Source: Streptomyces aurantiacus
Lineage (GTDB): Bacteria > Actinomycetota > Actinomycetes > Streptomycetales > Streptomycetaceae
NCBI RefSeq assembly: GCF_027107535.1
Contig: NZ_CP114283.1
Coordinates: forward strand, 4,154,001 to 4,218,000
Length of the DNA: 64,000 nucleotides
Reading direction: 5' to 3'
How positions within the stretch are numbered: the stretch's first letter is position 1; each line of letters begins with the position of its first letter. Below, one piece after another: positions 1 to 8,442 of this stretch. The notes below the pieces were generated by a model. The model worked only from the letters and a program-made list of their open reading frames with translations. It did not search any database and was not told where the DNA came from. The translations under genes and the position numbers were made by a program.

Positions 1-549
1 GTCTCCAACCTCGCGCTCGGGCTGTTGCACGCCGCCAGCCCGATCATCGTGATCGAGCGTTTCGGGCTGACCTCGGCAGCGGTGGGGACCCTGTGGTCGG
101 CGGCGGCGGCTTCCACCCTCCTCGCGGTGGCCGCCTGCCGGATCGCGCTCAACAGGCTTGGCCTGTGGGGAGTCGGCGTGGTCTGCTCCACGGTCGCGGC
201 CGCGGCTTGTCTCGCCCTGTCCCAGGCTCCCACCTACATCTCATACGTCCTGGTCATGGCGCTCTTCATGGCCGCGGACGGTGGCCTGACCGTCGTGCTA
301 CGCACGCTTCGTTCACTCCTCATACCGCCGGCCGCGTTCGGCAGCACCCTCTCGCTGACCATCCTGCTTCTGCTGCTGCCCTTCCCGGTGGCGGGCGTCG
401 TGGTCGCCTTGACGCCGGTGCCGGCCCTCGGTCACGCCATCCTGGTGTGCGGCGTACTGCAGGCCGTCGCCCTCGGCCTCGCCTTCCTGCGGTTGCGGGG
501 CGATCCGGTACTCCGTGGCTCCGGAAACATGGCCCAGGCGGCCGCCTGA
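1..549 (+). CDS. MFS-type transporter, C-terminal part (5' end outside window)
   Basis: The reading frame is open from the first base and ends in TGA, so only the last ~182 residues are present. The protein is almost entirely hydrophobic, with about five membrane segments separated by short loops (arginine after segments such as IALNRLGLWG), then a short polar tail ending AQAAA. The layout, alternating long helices with a small cytoplasmic loop, fits the C-terminal half of a major facilitator superfamily exporter or related permease. No substrate can be read from this part. The first visible TTG at 25 is unlikely to be a start because the frame continues upstream. Confidence 0.6.
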   Translation, partial: VSNLALGLLHAASPIIVIERFGLTSAAVGTLWSAAAASTLLAVAACRIALNRLGLWGVGVVCSTVAAAACLALSQAPTYISYVLVMALFMAADGGLTVVLRTLRSLLIPPAAFGSTLSLTILLLLLPFPVAGVVVALTPVPALGHAILVCGVLQAVALGLAFLRLRGDPVLRGSGNMAQAAA

Positions 550-916
550 CGGCGAGATGGCCGCGAAGTACCGCAATGCGCGGAGCAAGCACGGACGGCG
601 AGCGGTCAAGAAGGCTTCTCGCACGAGCGCGAGGGCGGTGCGGGCCGGTAGCGGGCGGCGCCTCGCCGACCGGTGACTCACCGGCCGGTGTATGACCGAC
701 CGGGGCCGGTACGGGCAGTGCCGGAGGGCGACGACATGGGAAGCCCTTGGAGCGGCAGTGGATTCACCGGCCTGATCTGGATCTTTTTTACGTTACCTTT
801 GCCATTCGGGAACCTCCGTGGCCGCGGGAGCCGTTCACCTGGCGGACCGCGAAGAAGCGTGACCGATGATCAAGACCGGACAGGCAACAGCAGAAGCCGA
901 GGTGGCAGTAGTGGCG
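550..916. other. Intergenic, no gene seen; contains an AT-rich tract
   Basis: No credible coding frame in 367 bases. A short AT-rich stretch, unusual here, lies at 780-806 (TTTTTTACGTTACCTTTG). It precedes the TerB-like gene by ~110 bases and may mark its promoter region, but no clear -35/-10 pair was identified. Confidence 0.5.
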
Positions 917-1498
917 ATGTGGGACCGGCTCAAGGACCAGGCCAAGAATCTCCAGCAGTCCCAGAGCGGCAGGGGAGGAGGCGGACAGGGGCACGCCCCC
1001 CACGGACAGGGACAGCGCGGTGGCCACGCACCCGGTTCGTCCTCGGGCTCGGGTGGCTCCAAGGCCCAGCTGGTCGGGCTGCTCAAGTCCCAGCTCGCGT
1101 CGGTCAAGACCGAGTTGAAGAGCGGTGCCTACCGGGACGCCAGCATGGCGATGTGCGCCCTGGTGGCCGCGGCCGACGGATATGTGGAGCAGGCTGAGCG
1201 GCAGCGCGTGGAGGAGCTGATCGTCTCCAACGAAGTCCTGCAGAACTTCCCGGCGGACCAGCTTCGCCAGGGCTTCAACCGCCACGTGGACCGGCTCGTC
1301 GCCAACTTCGAACAGGGCAAGGCCGAAGCGCTGCGGGAGATCGCCAAGGCGGCCAAGAAGCCGCAGGAGGCCCGCGCGGTCGTCCAGACGGGCATCGTGG
1401 TCGCGGGTGCGGACGGACACTTCGAGCTGTCCGAGCAGCAGGCCATCCGTGACGCCTGCGCCGCTCTCGGTCTGTCGCCCGCGGAGTTCGGCATCTGA
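917..1498 (+). CDS. TerB-family tellurite resistance protein
   Basis: 193 residues. An N-terminal helix (MWDRLKDQAKNLQQ) is followed by a Gly/Gln/His-rich low-complexity linker at about residues 18-50 and then a helical TerB domain with the features GAYRDASMAMCALVAAADG, EAERQRVEEL-like helices and a second ADGHFELSEQQAI motif. TerB-like proteins are cytosolic or membrane-associated acidic helical bundles linked to tellurite and phage/stress resistance. The ATG at 917 is chosen because the family begins with this amphipathic helix; an in-frame ATG at 866 would add 17 residues not typical of the family. The gene stands alone, without terC/D/Z partners in view, so a specific tellurite role is not shown. 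Confidence 0.8.
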   Translation: MWDRLKDQAKNLQQSQSGRGGGGQGHAPHGQGQRGGHAPGSSSGSGGSKAQLVGLLKSQLASVKTELKSGAYRDASMAMCALVAAADGYVEQAERQRVEELIVSNEVLQNFPADQLRQGFNRHVDRLVANFEQGKAEALREIAKAAKKPQEARAVVQTGIVVAGADGHFELSEQQAIRDACAALGLSPAEFGI

Positions 1499-1858
1499 CG
1501 GATGCCGCCGCCGTCGGCTCTGCCCCTCCGCGGAGTCGACGGCCCGGATGCCGCCGCTCGACTGGCATGCCATCACCTTGCCTTGCTCCGCCTCCGTGTC
1601 CCGGGCCCCCGCCGCGGCGAGCAGGGCGGCGCGAGGCGGAGCGGAAGTCGACTGCGCGGCCGCGTGCGTGCGGGGAGGCACCGCGGGCGGGGTGCCGAGG
1701 GGGAGCCCGTGGTGCGGCGGATTCGCGGCGCGACGACGCAGCCCCATGCTCCGCGCCTCTGGTCCCGAGAACGAACTGGCCGGTATACAAGTTCAGTCAC
1801 CGTACGAGGGCGCTTCCGGCGACCTCAACGCGCCGTTCCGGACTCAGGGGGAACCTCG
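1499..1858. other. Intergenic, no gene seen
   Basis: 360 bases between the TerB-like gene and the SGNH hydrolase. Open frames run through it but have no family features. It should hold the promoter of the hydrolase; no convincing motif seen. Confidence 0.4.
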
Positions 1859-2770
1859 ATGAACCGCACCCAGTACGGCTGGACAGCATCGAACCGCCGA
1901 CGGGCGACCGCCGTCGGAGCCGCGCTCACCGGCTGTGCCCTCGTCGTCGCGTCGGCGGGACCCGTCGCGGCCCACGGCAACGGACAGGGCAGGGGCACGG
2001 ACTACGTCGCCCTGGGCGACTCCTACACCTCGGGACCGGGCATCCCGAAGCAGGTCGACGTGAACTGCGCCCGCTCCGACCACAACTACCCCTCACTCGT
2101 GGCCGCCGAGCGAAGGACGTCCACGTTCAAGGACATGAGCTGCGGCGGCGCCACGACCGTGGAGATGTGGAAGACGCAGGGGACGAACCCCCCGCAGCTC
2201 AACGCCGTCAAGCGTGACACCGACCTGGTGACGGTGCAGATAGGCGGCAACGACATCGGGTTCAGTTCCATCATCGGCACGTGCGCCCAGCTGAGCTCGC
2301 AGGATCTGGCCGGAAATCCGTGCCAGCGTCACTACACGTCGTCCGGGGTCGATCAGCTGACGCTGAAGATCCTCGAGACGGCACCCAAGATCGCCCGCGT
2401 GCTGCGGGCCGTGCACGCCAGGGCGCCGCACGCTCGCGTGCTCGTCGTCGGCTATCCGGATCTGCTGCCGGAGGACGGCAGTGGCTGCTACCCCTCGGTG
2501 CCGTTCGCCGCGAAGGACTTCCCCTATCTGCGCGACACCGGAAAGCGCCTCAACCTGATGATGCGGGTCGTGGCGCGGTTGAACCGGGCCGAATACGTCG
2601 ACACGTACGGGCCCACGATCGGCCACGACATGTGCAAGGACCCGGCGATCCGCTGGGTCGAACCACTGCGACCGGCCTCGCCCGCGGCCCCGGCCCACCC
2701 CAACGCCAAGGGCGAGGAGGCCATGGCGCGTGCCGTGCTGAAGCGTCTGGGCAAGGGGCACGGACGCTGA
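1859..2770 (+). CDS. Secreted SGNH/GDSL-family lipase/esterase
   Basis: 303 residues. A signal peptide (Arg-rich n-region, hydrophobic core GCALVVASAG, cleavage near VAA-HG at residue 38) sends it out of the cell. The SGNH blocks are all visible: GDSYTSG with nucleophile Ser55, the conserved Gly after CGGATT, GGNDIGF with the oxyanion Asn, and a C-terminal HPN with the catalytic His (AHPNAKGEE). Cysteine pairs fit the disulfides of secreted Streptomyces SGNH esterases. Start ATG 1859 follows an AGGGGGA ribosome binding site and is where the signal peptide begins; the longer upstream frame has no family features. Likely hydrolyses esters of lipids or acylated polysaccharides; substrate unknown. 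Confidence 0.92.
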   Translation: MNRTQYGWTASNRRRATAVGAALTGCALVVASAGPVAAHGNGQGRGTDYVALGDSYTSGPGIPKQVDVNCARSDHNYPSLVAAERRTSTFKDMSCGGATTVEMWKTQGTNPPQLNAVKRDTDLVTVQIGGNDIGFSSIIGTCAQLSSQDLAGNPCQRHYTSSGVDQLTLKILETAPKIARVLRAVHARAPHARVLVVGYPDLLPEDGSGCYPSVPFAAKDFPYLRDTGKRLNLMMRVVARLNRAEYVDTYGPTIGHDMCKDPAIRWVEPLRPASPAAPAHPNAKGEEAMARAVLKRLGKGHGR

Positions 2771-3056
2771 AGGGCGGCCTCCCGCGCCCCTGCAGGCCCG
2801 GTACAACACGAGGAGCATCCTTCGACGGCGGCCCGGAAGACGGTGTCCAGGACGCCGTCGCCGGGCCGTGACGTACACGAGATCCCCCTGATTCCGCCCT
2901 GGATCTCACCCGGCGACCCGAATCTGCACAGGTCCGGGGCCCGACTCGCCGGTCGGGGTGCGTCGGCACGTCTCATCAGAGGATCACCATGTGCGAGGAG
3001 GGGACTCAGGGGGCAGGGGACTGGGGGAAGCCAGAACGTGCGCGGCCGGTGAAGGG

Positions 3057-4418
3057 ATGGACATCGTGGGACGACCGAAGATCTTGGTGGTGGGAGCGGG
3101 CTTCGCGGGAGTGGCGTGCGTCCGCCGCCTGGAGCGCAAGCTGGGACCCGACGAGGCCGACCTCGCACTGGTGACGCCGTTCTCCTACCAGCTCTACCTG
3201 CCGCTGCTGCCGCAGGTCGCCTCGGGGGTCCTGACCCCGCAGTCGATCGCCGTGTCGCTGCGCCGCAGCCGCAAGTACCGCACCCGCATCATTCCCGGCG
3301 GTGCCATCGGCGTGGATCTGAAGGCCAAGGTCTGCGTCGTCCGCAAGATCACGGGCGAGATCGTGAACGAGCGGTACGACCACATCGTCCTGGCACCGGG
3401 CAGTGTCACCCGGACCTTCGACATCCCGGGCCTCGCCGACAACGCCCGCGGCATGAAGACGCTCGCCGAGGCGGCGTACGTCCGTGACCACGTCATCTCG
3501 CAGCTCGACATCGCCGACGCCAGCCAGGACGAGGCCGAGCGGGCGGCGCGACTCCAGTTCGTGGTGGTGGGCGGAGGCTACGCAGGCACCGAGACCGCCG
3601 CGTGCCTGCAGCGCCTGACGCACAACGCGGTCAAGCGTTACCCGAGGCTCGACCCGAAGCTGATCAAGTGGCACCTGATCGACATCGCGCCGAAGCTGAT
3701 GCCCGAGCTGGGCGACAAACTCGGCAGCAGCGCTCAGGAGATCCTGCGCAGGCGGGGCATCGACGTCTCGCTGGGCGTCTCCATCGCGAAGGCAGGCCCC
3801 GAGGAGGTCACCTTCACCGACGGCCGGGTGATCCCGACGCACACGCTCATCTGGACAGCCGGAGTCGCGGCGAGCCCGCTCATGGCCACCCTGGGCACCG
3901 AGACGGTCAAGGGGCGGCTGGCGGTCAGCTCGGAGATGTCCCTGCGTGGGCACGACGGCGTCTTCGCGCTCGGAGACGCCGCCGCCGTACCGGACGAGGC
4001 CAAGGACGTGGAGGGCGCGGTCTGCCCGCCGACCGCCCAGCACGCGATGCGCCAGGGCAAGCACGTCGCCGACAACGTCATCGCGTCCCTGCGCGGCCAG
4101 CGGATGACGCCGTACGTCCACAAGGACCTGGGGCTCGTCGTCGACCTCGGAGGCCGCGACGCCGTGTCCAAGCCGCTCGGTGTCGAACTGCGTGGCCTGC
4201 CCGCGCTGGTCGTCGCCCGTGGCTACCACTGGTCGGCGCTGCGTACCAATGTGGCGAAGGCCCGGGTGGCGACCAACTGGGCGCTGAACAGCGTGGCCGG
4301 CGACGACTTCGTGCGCACCGGGTTCCTGTCCCGTACGCCCGCCACACTGCGGGACTTCGAATACACGAACGCGTATCTGACTCCGGAGCAGATCCGGGAG
4401 CGCACCGAGGCCGAGTGA
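3057..4418 (+). CDS. Type II NADH dehydrogenase-like FAD oxidoreductase
   Basis: 453 residues. Two dinucleotide-binding folds are evident: VVGAGFAGVACVRRLER near the N-terminus for FAD and VVVGGGYAGTETAACLQRL near residue 160 for NAD(P)H. An ALGDAAAVPD motif near residue 305 is the second FAD contact. The C-terminal region (VARGYHWSALRTNVAK, TGFLSRTPATLRDFEY) fits the membrane-associating end of single-subunit NDH-2 enzymes, which pass electrons from NADH to quinone without proton pumping. Start: the GAAGGG at 3051-3056 touches ATG 3057 but is 9 bases from GTG 3066, so translation may begin at 3066, three residues later. It is a single gene; no partner subunits are expected. Confidence 0.9.
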   Translation: MDIVGRPKILVVGAGFAGVACVRRLERKLGPDEADLALVTPFSYQLYLPLLPQVASGVLTPQSIAVSLRRSRKYRTRIIPGGAIGVDLKAKVCVVRKITGEIVNERYDHIVLAPGSVTRTFDIPGLADNARGMKTLAEAAYVRDHVISQLDIADASQDEAERAARLQFVVVGGGYAGTETAACLQRLTHNAVKRYPRLDPKLIKWHLIDIAPKLMPELGDKLGSSAQEILRRRGIDVSLGVSIAKAGPEEVTFTDGRVIPTHTLIWTAGVAASPLMATLGTETVKGRLAVSSEMSLRGHDGVFALGDAAAVPDEAKDVEGAVCPPTAQHAMRQGKHVADNVIASLRGQRMTPYVHKDLGLVVDLGGRDAVSKPLGVELRGLPALVVARGYHWSALRTNVAKARVATNWALNSVAGDDFVRTGFLSRTPATLRDFEYTNAYLTPEQIRERTEAE

Positions 4419-4705
4419 CGACGAGGGTGCGGAGGGACGGCGACGTGCCCGCCCGGCGGACGGCGGGTGCGGCGCGGCTCCGCCGAGCCCGGCATCCGAG
4501 CGGCTGTCCCTCCGACCGGGTCGACACACGGAGGCCTGCCGCCGGACGGCCAGCGTTCGAGTAGCGGGAAGGCCTGGTCCCTCGCGAGCGGCTGGGAGCG
4601 ATCAGGGCCACCGGGGTGTGGACGGCGGCGAGCGGGGGCAGTGAGTCTGTCGGGCTCAAGTCACCGCATGCGCAGACCAGTTGGCCGATCCGGAGGGGGA
4701 TTTCC

Positions 4706-5179
4706 GTGAGTAGTGCGTCTCGGACAGGGAAGGTCCGCAGAGCGTTCGTCATGACAGGCTGCGTGGTCGCGCTGGCCTTCGGGTCGACGTCCGCGCTCGC
4801 CACCCCCGGCAGCGGGGTCACCGGCACGGTCCTCGCCAAGGGCACATCGTCCGGCACCCTGAAAATAAAGGCCAAGGGGCGTACGGACGTCATCGTGCGG
4901 TCCATCACCATCGCGCCCGGCGGCTCGACAGGCTGGCACCACCACCCGGGTCAGCTCATCGCTGTCGTCAAGTCGGGCACGCTCACCCGCACGCTGCGGG
5001 ACTGCTCCGTGGAGACCACACCCACGGGCGCGTCGTTCATAGAACCGGCCGGAGCACGTCACGTGCACATCGGCCGCAACCTCGGCACCGAGCCCGTCGA
5101 GTTGTACGTCACCTACCTCGTGCCCGAAGGCAGCCCGCTGTCCATCGACGCGGACGCCCCGGCCTGCGCCGGGGAATAG
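4706..5179 (+). CDS. Secreted cupin-domain protein
   Basis: 157 residues. A GTG start at 4706 sits 5 bases after AGGGGGA (4694-4700). A signal peptide (SASRTGKVRRAFV, hydrophobic core to SALATP) is followed by one small beta-barrel cupin domain: motif 1 is GGSTGWHHHPGQLIAVVKSG with the metal-binding His cluster and a Gln in place of the usual Glu, motif 2 is GASFIEPAGARHVHIG. Two cysteines (DCSVET and the C-terminal ACAGE) could pair outside the cell. Function unknown; single-domain secreted cupins may bind a metal and a small ligand. It converges with the NLR gene on the other strand with a 64-base gap. Confidence 0.85.
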   Translation: MSSASRTGKVRRAFVMTGCVVALAFGSTSALATPGSGVTGTVLAKGTSSGTLKIKAKGRTDVIVRSITIAPGGSTGWHHHPGQLIAVVKSGTLTRTLRDCSVETTPTGASFIEPAGARHVHIGRNLGTEPVELYVTYLVPEGSPLSIDADAPACAGE

Positions 5180-5243
5180 GGCCACAGCGCAGGGCCGCCG
5201 AGCCGAGGGGGGAGACGTGGCCGCTCGAACCTGGAGCGTGCGG

Positions 5244-7565
5244 TCAGTAGGGGATGGGCAGCCCGTCCTGTCCGGGCCGCTCCTGCCATCGCGCCAGATT
5301 GGTCTGCGCCGTACGGGTATAGGGGTGGTCCGGCCCCAGTACCCGGATCAGGTCCTCCAGCAGTTCGGCGGTCATCTCCGCCGCGCCCCGGCGGTCTCCG
5401 GCCTCGCTCCGCCAGCAGGCGAGATTGCTTCGGGTGGCGAGTGTGCGAGGGTGATCCGGTCCCAGCACACGTGACCGGTCCTTGAGCAGGTCGGCCAGAG
5501 CGTCGGCGGCCCCTTCGGGATCACCTGCCTCACCTCGCCAACGGGCCCATTCATGGCGGGTGGTGAGCGTGTCGGGGTGATCCGGTCCCAGTACGCGCAG
5601 CCGGTCTTCCAACAGCTCCGCCGTGGCCGCGACCGCGGCAAGCGGATCACCGGCCTGGCCGCGCAGATGCGCCAGGTGACTGCGTGTGGTGAGGGTATGG
5701 GGGTGGTCCGGGCCCAACCGGCGCAGCATGTCCGCCAGCACTTCGGCGGTCGCTGCGGCTGCGGCCCGGGGGTCACCCGTCCTGCCGCGCCAGTACTCCA
5801 GGTTGCTGCGGGTCGACAGAGTGCGCGGGTGCTCCGGACCGAGCAGCCGTAACCGGTCCTCCAGCAGTTCGGCCGTTTCCCGCACGGCGCCCGAGAGATC
5901 ACCCGACTCGCCGCGCCAGCGTGCGAGATTGCTGCGGGCGGTGAAGGTCTGGCCGTGATCCGGTCCGAGGACCCGCAACAGGTCTTTCAGTAGTTCGGAG
6001 GTTGCCGCGGCCGCGCCGGATGGGTCCCCTGCCTCGCCTCGCCAGCGTGCGCAGGCGCTGCGTACGGCCAGGGTGTCCGGGTGTTCAGGTCCCCGGTGGA
6101 GGGCCACCGTCCCGATGAGGTCCTCGAAGTACTCTCGGGCCGCGGTGACCTGCCCGGTCTTGCCGAGACTGCGGCCCACCCGGAACAGCACCGGATGCGT
6201 GCGTGTCCGGTGCAGCGCCCCGTGTCCGTGCCGTATCAGGGCTGTGGCGTTGGCTCGCAGGACCTGGGCGAGGGTGGTGTCACGTTCGATGTCGGGCCAC
6301 GCGGCCATGACGGCGTCGGCAGCGGCACGCACCAGCGGTTCGTACCGGGCCGGACCCAGCGCATCGCGGACCGCGCGCTGGATGAGCTGGTGCACCCGCA
6401 CGGTCTGCCCGGGGTTCCCGGGAGTGTGATCGATCAGGCTGAGCCGGTGCAGTGCCCGCAGTGCTCCGACTGCTTCCTCGGCCGTGCACTCGTGCCGACG
6501 CTGGCTGCGGCGATGACGTCCGCGGTTGGACCGTTGGTGGGCGAGGTAGTCGAGAGCCGGTGCGCTGGTCAGGACGGAGACGGGGATGCCGTTCGCGTCG
6601 AGCATCGCGGTGAGTTGCAGCATCGGCCGCGCGAGACCGTCAGGGCGAAGAGCGCTGGCCTGGTCGATGGACAGCGCCCATGCTGCGGCGACGGGGGCAT
6701 GCTGGTCGTCCGGGAGAGTGCCGGGTTCGGGCAGCAGTTCGGTGAGGTTGCGGGCCCCGTCCGCCAGGAGATCGCGGTAGCCGGCCGCATCGAGGCCGGA
6801 ATCGACCATGAACGCGGCGCCCTGCGACAGCGCAAGCGGCAGCCGTCCGAGATCCCCGGCGAGATGGGCGAGCTGCTCGGCGGGTTCGGCACGGCCATGC
6901 GCTGCCAGTGCCCGCGACAGGTACGTGAGGGCCTCGTCCGGCTGGAACAGTCCGATGCCCACCATGCGTCGGCCGTCGCCGCTCAGCGCCGCGTCACGCC
7001 GCCGGGTGGTCACCACAGTGGTGCCGTGCGGGCTGCTCGGGGGCCACAGATGACGCAGATCGTCCGGATGCGAGACATCGTCCAGGACGACGAGCCACCG
7101 TGAGGGATACGGCTGGGACTTGGGTTCGAGCCAGGCCAGGAAGGCGTCGGCGGCATGTTCCGGACTGCCGGCATCGGCGCCGAGCAGTTCCGCTGCCGCC
7201 TCCGCGTAGACGGTCACGATGCCGGCGCGGGTGTTGGCGTTGATCCACACGACCAGGTCCAGCCTGCCGTCCTTCCACGCGTCGCGGGCATAGGCGGCCG
7301 CGAGCTGCGTCTTGCCCACCCCGCCCATCCCCGACAGGACATAGGCGGCGGCGTCCTCGACGTCCGAGGCCCCCTTCATGGCCTCGGCAATGCTGCGGTA
7401 CTGGAAGCACTCGGCCTGCCGCGGGATGGTTCCGATCTGACGCGGCATGCTTCCCGGCAGGCCGGGCGCGGACGCTCCGTGGCAAGGCGGGGCATGGTAG
7501 TTGCCGATCGCCACGCCACCAGCGTTGGCGCTGATGCCTCCCGGTTCGCTTCGGGGGTACGGCAC
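5244..7565 (-). CDS. NB-ARC (STAND/NLR-like) ATPase with C-terminal TPR array
   Basis: 773 residues, GTG start at 7565 with GGGAGGG about 12 bases upstream. Residues 1-35 are a flexible segment with the short motif ISANAGGVAIGNYHAP. An NB-ARC ATPase follows: P-loop GMGGVGKT (79-86), Walker B RWLVVLDDV (156-164), a sensor-like TTRRRD and the GRLPLAL motif of the winged-helix linker region. The C-terminal third carries about six and a half 42-residue kinesin-light-chain-type TPR repeats of the form LGPDHPDTLTTR. This is the layout of signal-transducing NTPases that oligomerise when the repeats sense a ligand. It lies 35 bases downstream of a small helical protein gene, so it probably controls that partner. 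A regulator-only role is the alternative; no DNA-binding domain is seen. Confidence 0.88.
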   Translation of the reverse strand: MPYPRSEPGGISANAGGVAIGNYHAPPCHGASAPGLPGSMPRQIGTIPRQAECFQYRSIAEAMKGASDVEDAAAYVLSGMGGVGKTQLAAAYARDAWKDGRLDLVVWINANTRAGIVTVYAEAAAELLGADAGSPEHAADAFLAWLEPKSQPYPSRWLVVLDDVSHPDDLRHLWPPSSPHGTTVVTTRRRDAALSGDGRRMVGIGLFQPDEALTYLSRALAAHGRAEPAEQLAHLAGDLGRLPLALSQGAAFMVDSGLDAAGYRDLLADGARNLTELLPEPGTLPDDQHAPVAAAWALSIDQASALRPDGLARPMLQLTAMLDANGIPVSVLTSAPALDYLAHQRSNRGRHRRSQRRHECTAEEAVGALRALHRLSLIDHTPGNPGQTVRVHQLIQRAVRDALGPARYEPLVRAAADAVMAAWPDIERDTTLAQVLRANATALIRHGHGALHRTRTHPVLFRVGRSLGKTGQVTAAREYFEDLIGTVALHRGPEHPDTLAVRSACARWRGEAGDPSGAAAATSELLKDLLRVLGPDHGQTFTARSNLARWRGESGDLSGAVRETAELLEDRLRLLGPEHPRTLSTRSNLEYWRGRTGDPRAAAAATAEVLADMLRRLGPDHPHTLTTRSHLAHLRGQAGDPLAAVAATAELLEDRLRVLGPDHPDTLTTRHEWARWRGEAGDPEGAADALADLLKDRSRVLGPDHPRTLATRSNLACWRSEAGDRRGAAEMTAELLEDLIRVLGPDHPYTRTAQTNLARWQERPGQDGLPIPY
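5247..6095 (-). repeat. Tandem 126-bp repeats encoding TPR units
   Basis: Six in-frame 126-base units (5340-6095) plus a partial seventh (5247-5339) inside the NB-ARC gene. Each encodes a 42-residue unit beginning LGPDH/LGPEH and ending with LLEDRLRV-like helices. Several units are close to each other at the DNA level, which suggests recent duplication and possible copy-number change between strains. Confidence 0.9.
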
Positions 7566-7600
7566 TTGCCCGGGGCGGGACCCTCCCGGCGCCGTCCCGC

Positions 7601-8059
7601 TCAGCCCTGGGAGGGGTCCGGCATCGGAGGGAGACCGATGTGCGCCCCGCCGTTCAGCACATTGGCGGCGATCGATCCGTTGTCCGCCCGCACGTTCACG
7701 TCCCGGCCGACGGTGGGACCGGTGTCGTCGGCGGGCCGGGCGTACCCGTGGAGGAGACCCCTCAGTTCCTCGGCGGCCTGCCGGCGTTCGAGGTCACCCA
7801 GTGTCTCTAACAATCGTTCGATGCGCTCCTGCCACAGGGCTTCGTGGTGAAGCCTCACGTGTTCGGCCTGCCCCGCCGACACGAGTTCCGAGGCGCTGTC
7901 ACGCAGCCGTTCCAGTTCACCCTGTTCCGACTGCGCGTCTCCTCGTCCGAGCCAGCGCGCGACCTGACTGCTGAGCCGGGACCACGCGTCCGTTCCCGCC
8001 GCTTGTACGACTGCGCCACCACCGGACGCAGCCAACGACACCAAGACCTCAGGAAGCAT
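7601..8059 (-). CDS. Small helical protein paired with the NLR gene; candidate effector
   Basis: 152 residues. The N-terminus is a hydrophobic helix (MLPEVLVSLAASGGGAVVQA) leading into amphipathic helices (RLSSQVARWLG, long Glu/Arg-rich helix to RGLLHGYA). The last ~30 residues are a Gly/Asn/Ala-rich tail with ADNGSIAANVL at 125-135, then a Pro-rich end. This is how HET-S/HeLo-like (Bell-type) bacterial cell-death effectors joined to amyloid motifs are built; assignment is by layout only. ATG 8059 is chosen over GTG 8068 because GAAGAGG lies 8 bases before the ATG but touches the GTG. It is the first gene of a two-gene unit with the NB-ARC ATPase. Confidence 0.75.
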   Translation of the reverse strand: MLPEVLVSLAASGGGAVVQAAGTDAWSRLSSQVARWLGRGDAQSEQGELERLRDSASELVSAGQAEHVRLHHEALWQERIERLLETLGDLERRQAAEELRGLLHGYARPADDTGPTVGRDVNVRADNGSIAANVLNGGAHIGLPPMPDPSQG

Positions 8060-8442
8060 GCCCCACACCTCTTCGCCCGTTCCGTACTGATTGGCTTGAG
8101 ACCGTATCGGTCCGACGGTGTGGACGCAGCGTGTTCCCTGGAATACAGGTAGTCATCGGAAGTGTGTGCTTCACCGGGCCTACGGAGGCGTGTCCGGACC
8201 TCGCTGTCCACGGCGCCGCGCCCTGACGCTCCGGACTCGTGAACAGTGCGCGTCACACCGCCTTGACGGGTGATGAGGGTCGGGTGACAATCGTTACCCG
8301 TTGAACTGGTGACGGGGTTGGGTCGGATTGCCCGCCCGTGCACGCGAGTGTCGAAGGGGCACGCAGGCCGGATGACCCTCCTGGCCGTCCGGCCCACATG
8401 CCGCCCCGCCACGTCGTGACCGCCCGCGACAAAGGAGGCCGG
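8060..8442. other. Divergent intergenic region
   Basis: 383 bases between the NLR pair (minus) and the HAD gene (plus). It must hold both promoters. One imperfect palindrome lies at 8281-8300; no other motif was identified. Confidence 0.5.
8281..8300. promoter_or_regulatory. Imperfect palindrome, candidate operator
   Basis: CGGGTGACAATCGTTACCCG agrees with its own reverse complement at 16 of 20 positions. It sits between divergent genes, 143 bases before the HAD start. Size and symmetry fit a dimeric repressor site; the regulator is unknown. Confidence 0.35.

Noticed and set aside
788..1747. Long open frame on the minus strand opposite the TerB-like gene
   Set aside because: Low-complexity Arg/Ala composition without any family feature; it is the antisense shadow of the TerB-like gene and intergenic DNA.
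2093..2878. Minus-strand open frame opposite the SGNH hydrolase
   Set aside because: Mirror of a well-supported secreted esterase gene; codon bias belongs to the plus strand.
3006..4529. 507-codon open frame on the minus strand across the NDH-2-like gene
   Set aside because: Antisense to a clear flavoprotein; the translation has no domains and biased Arg/Asp/His composition typical of GC-rich shadow frames.
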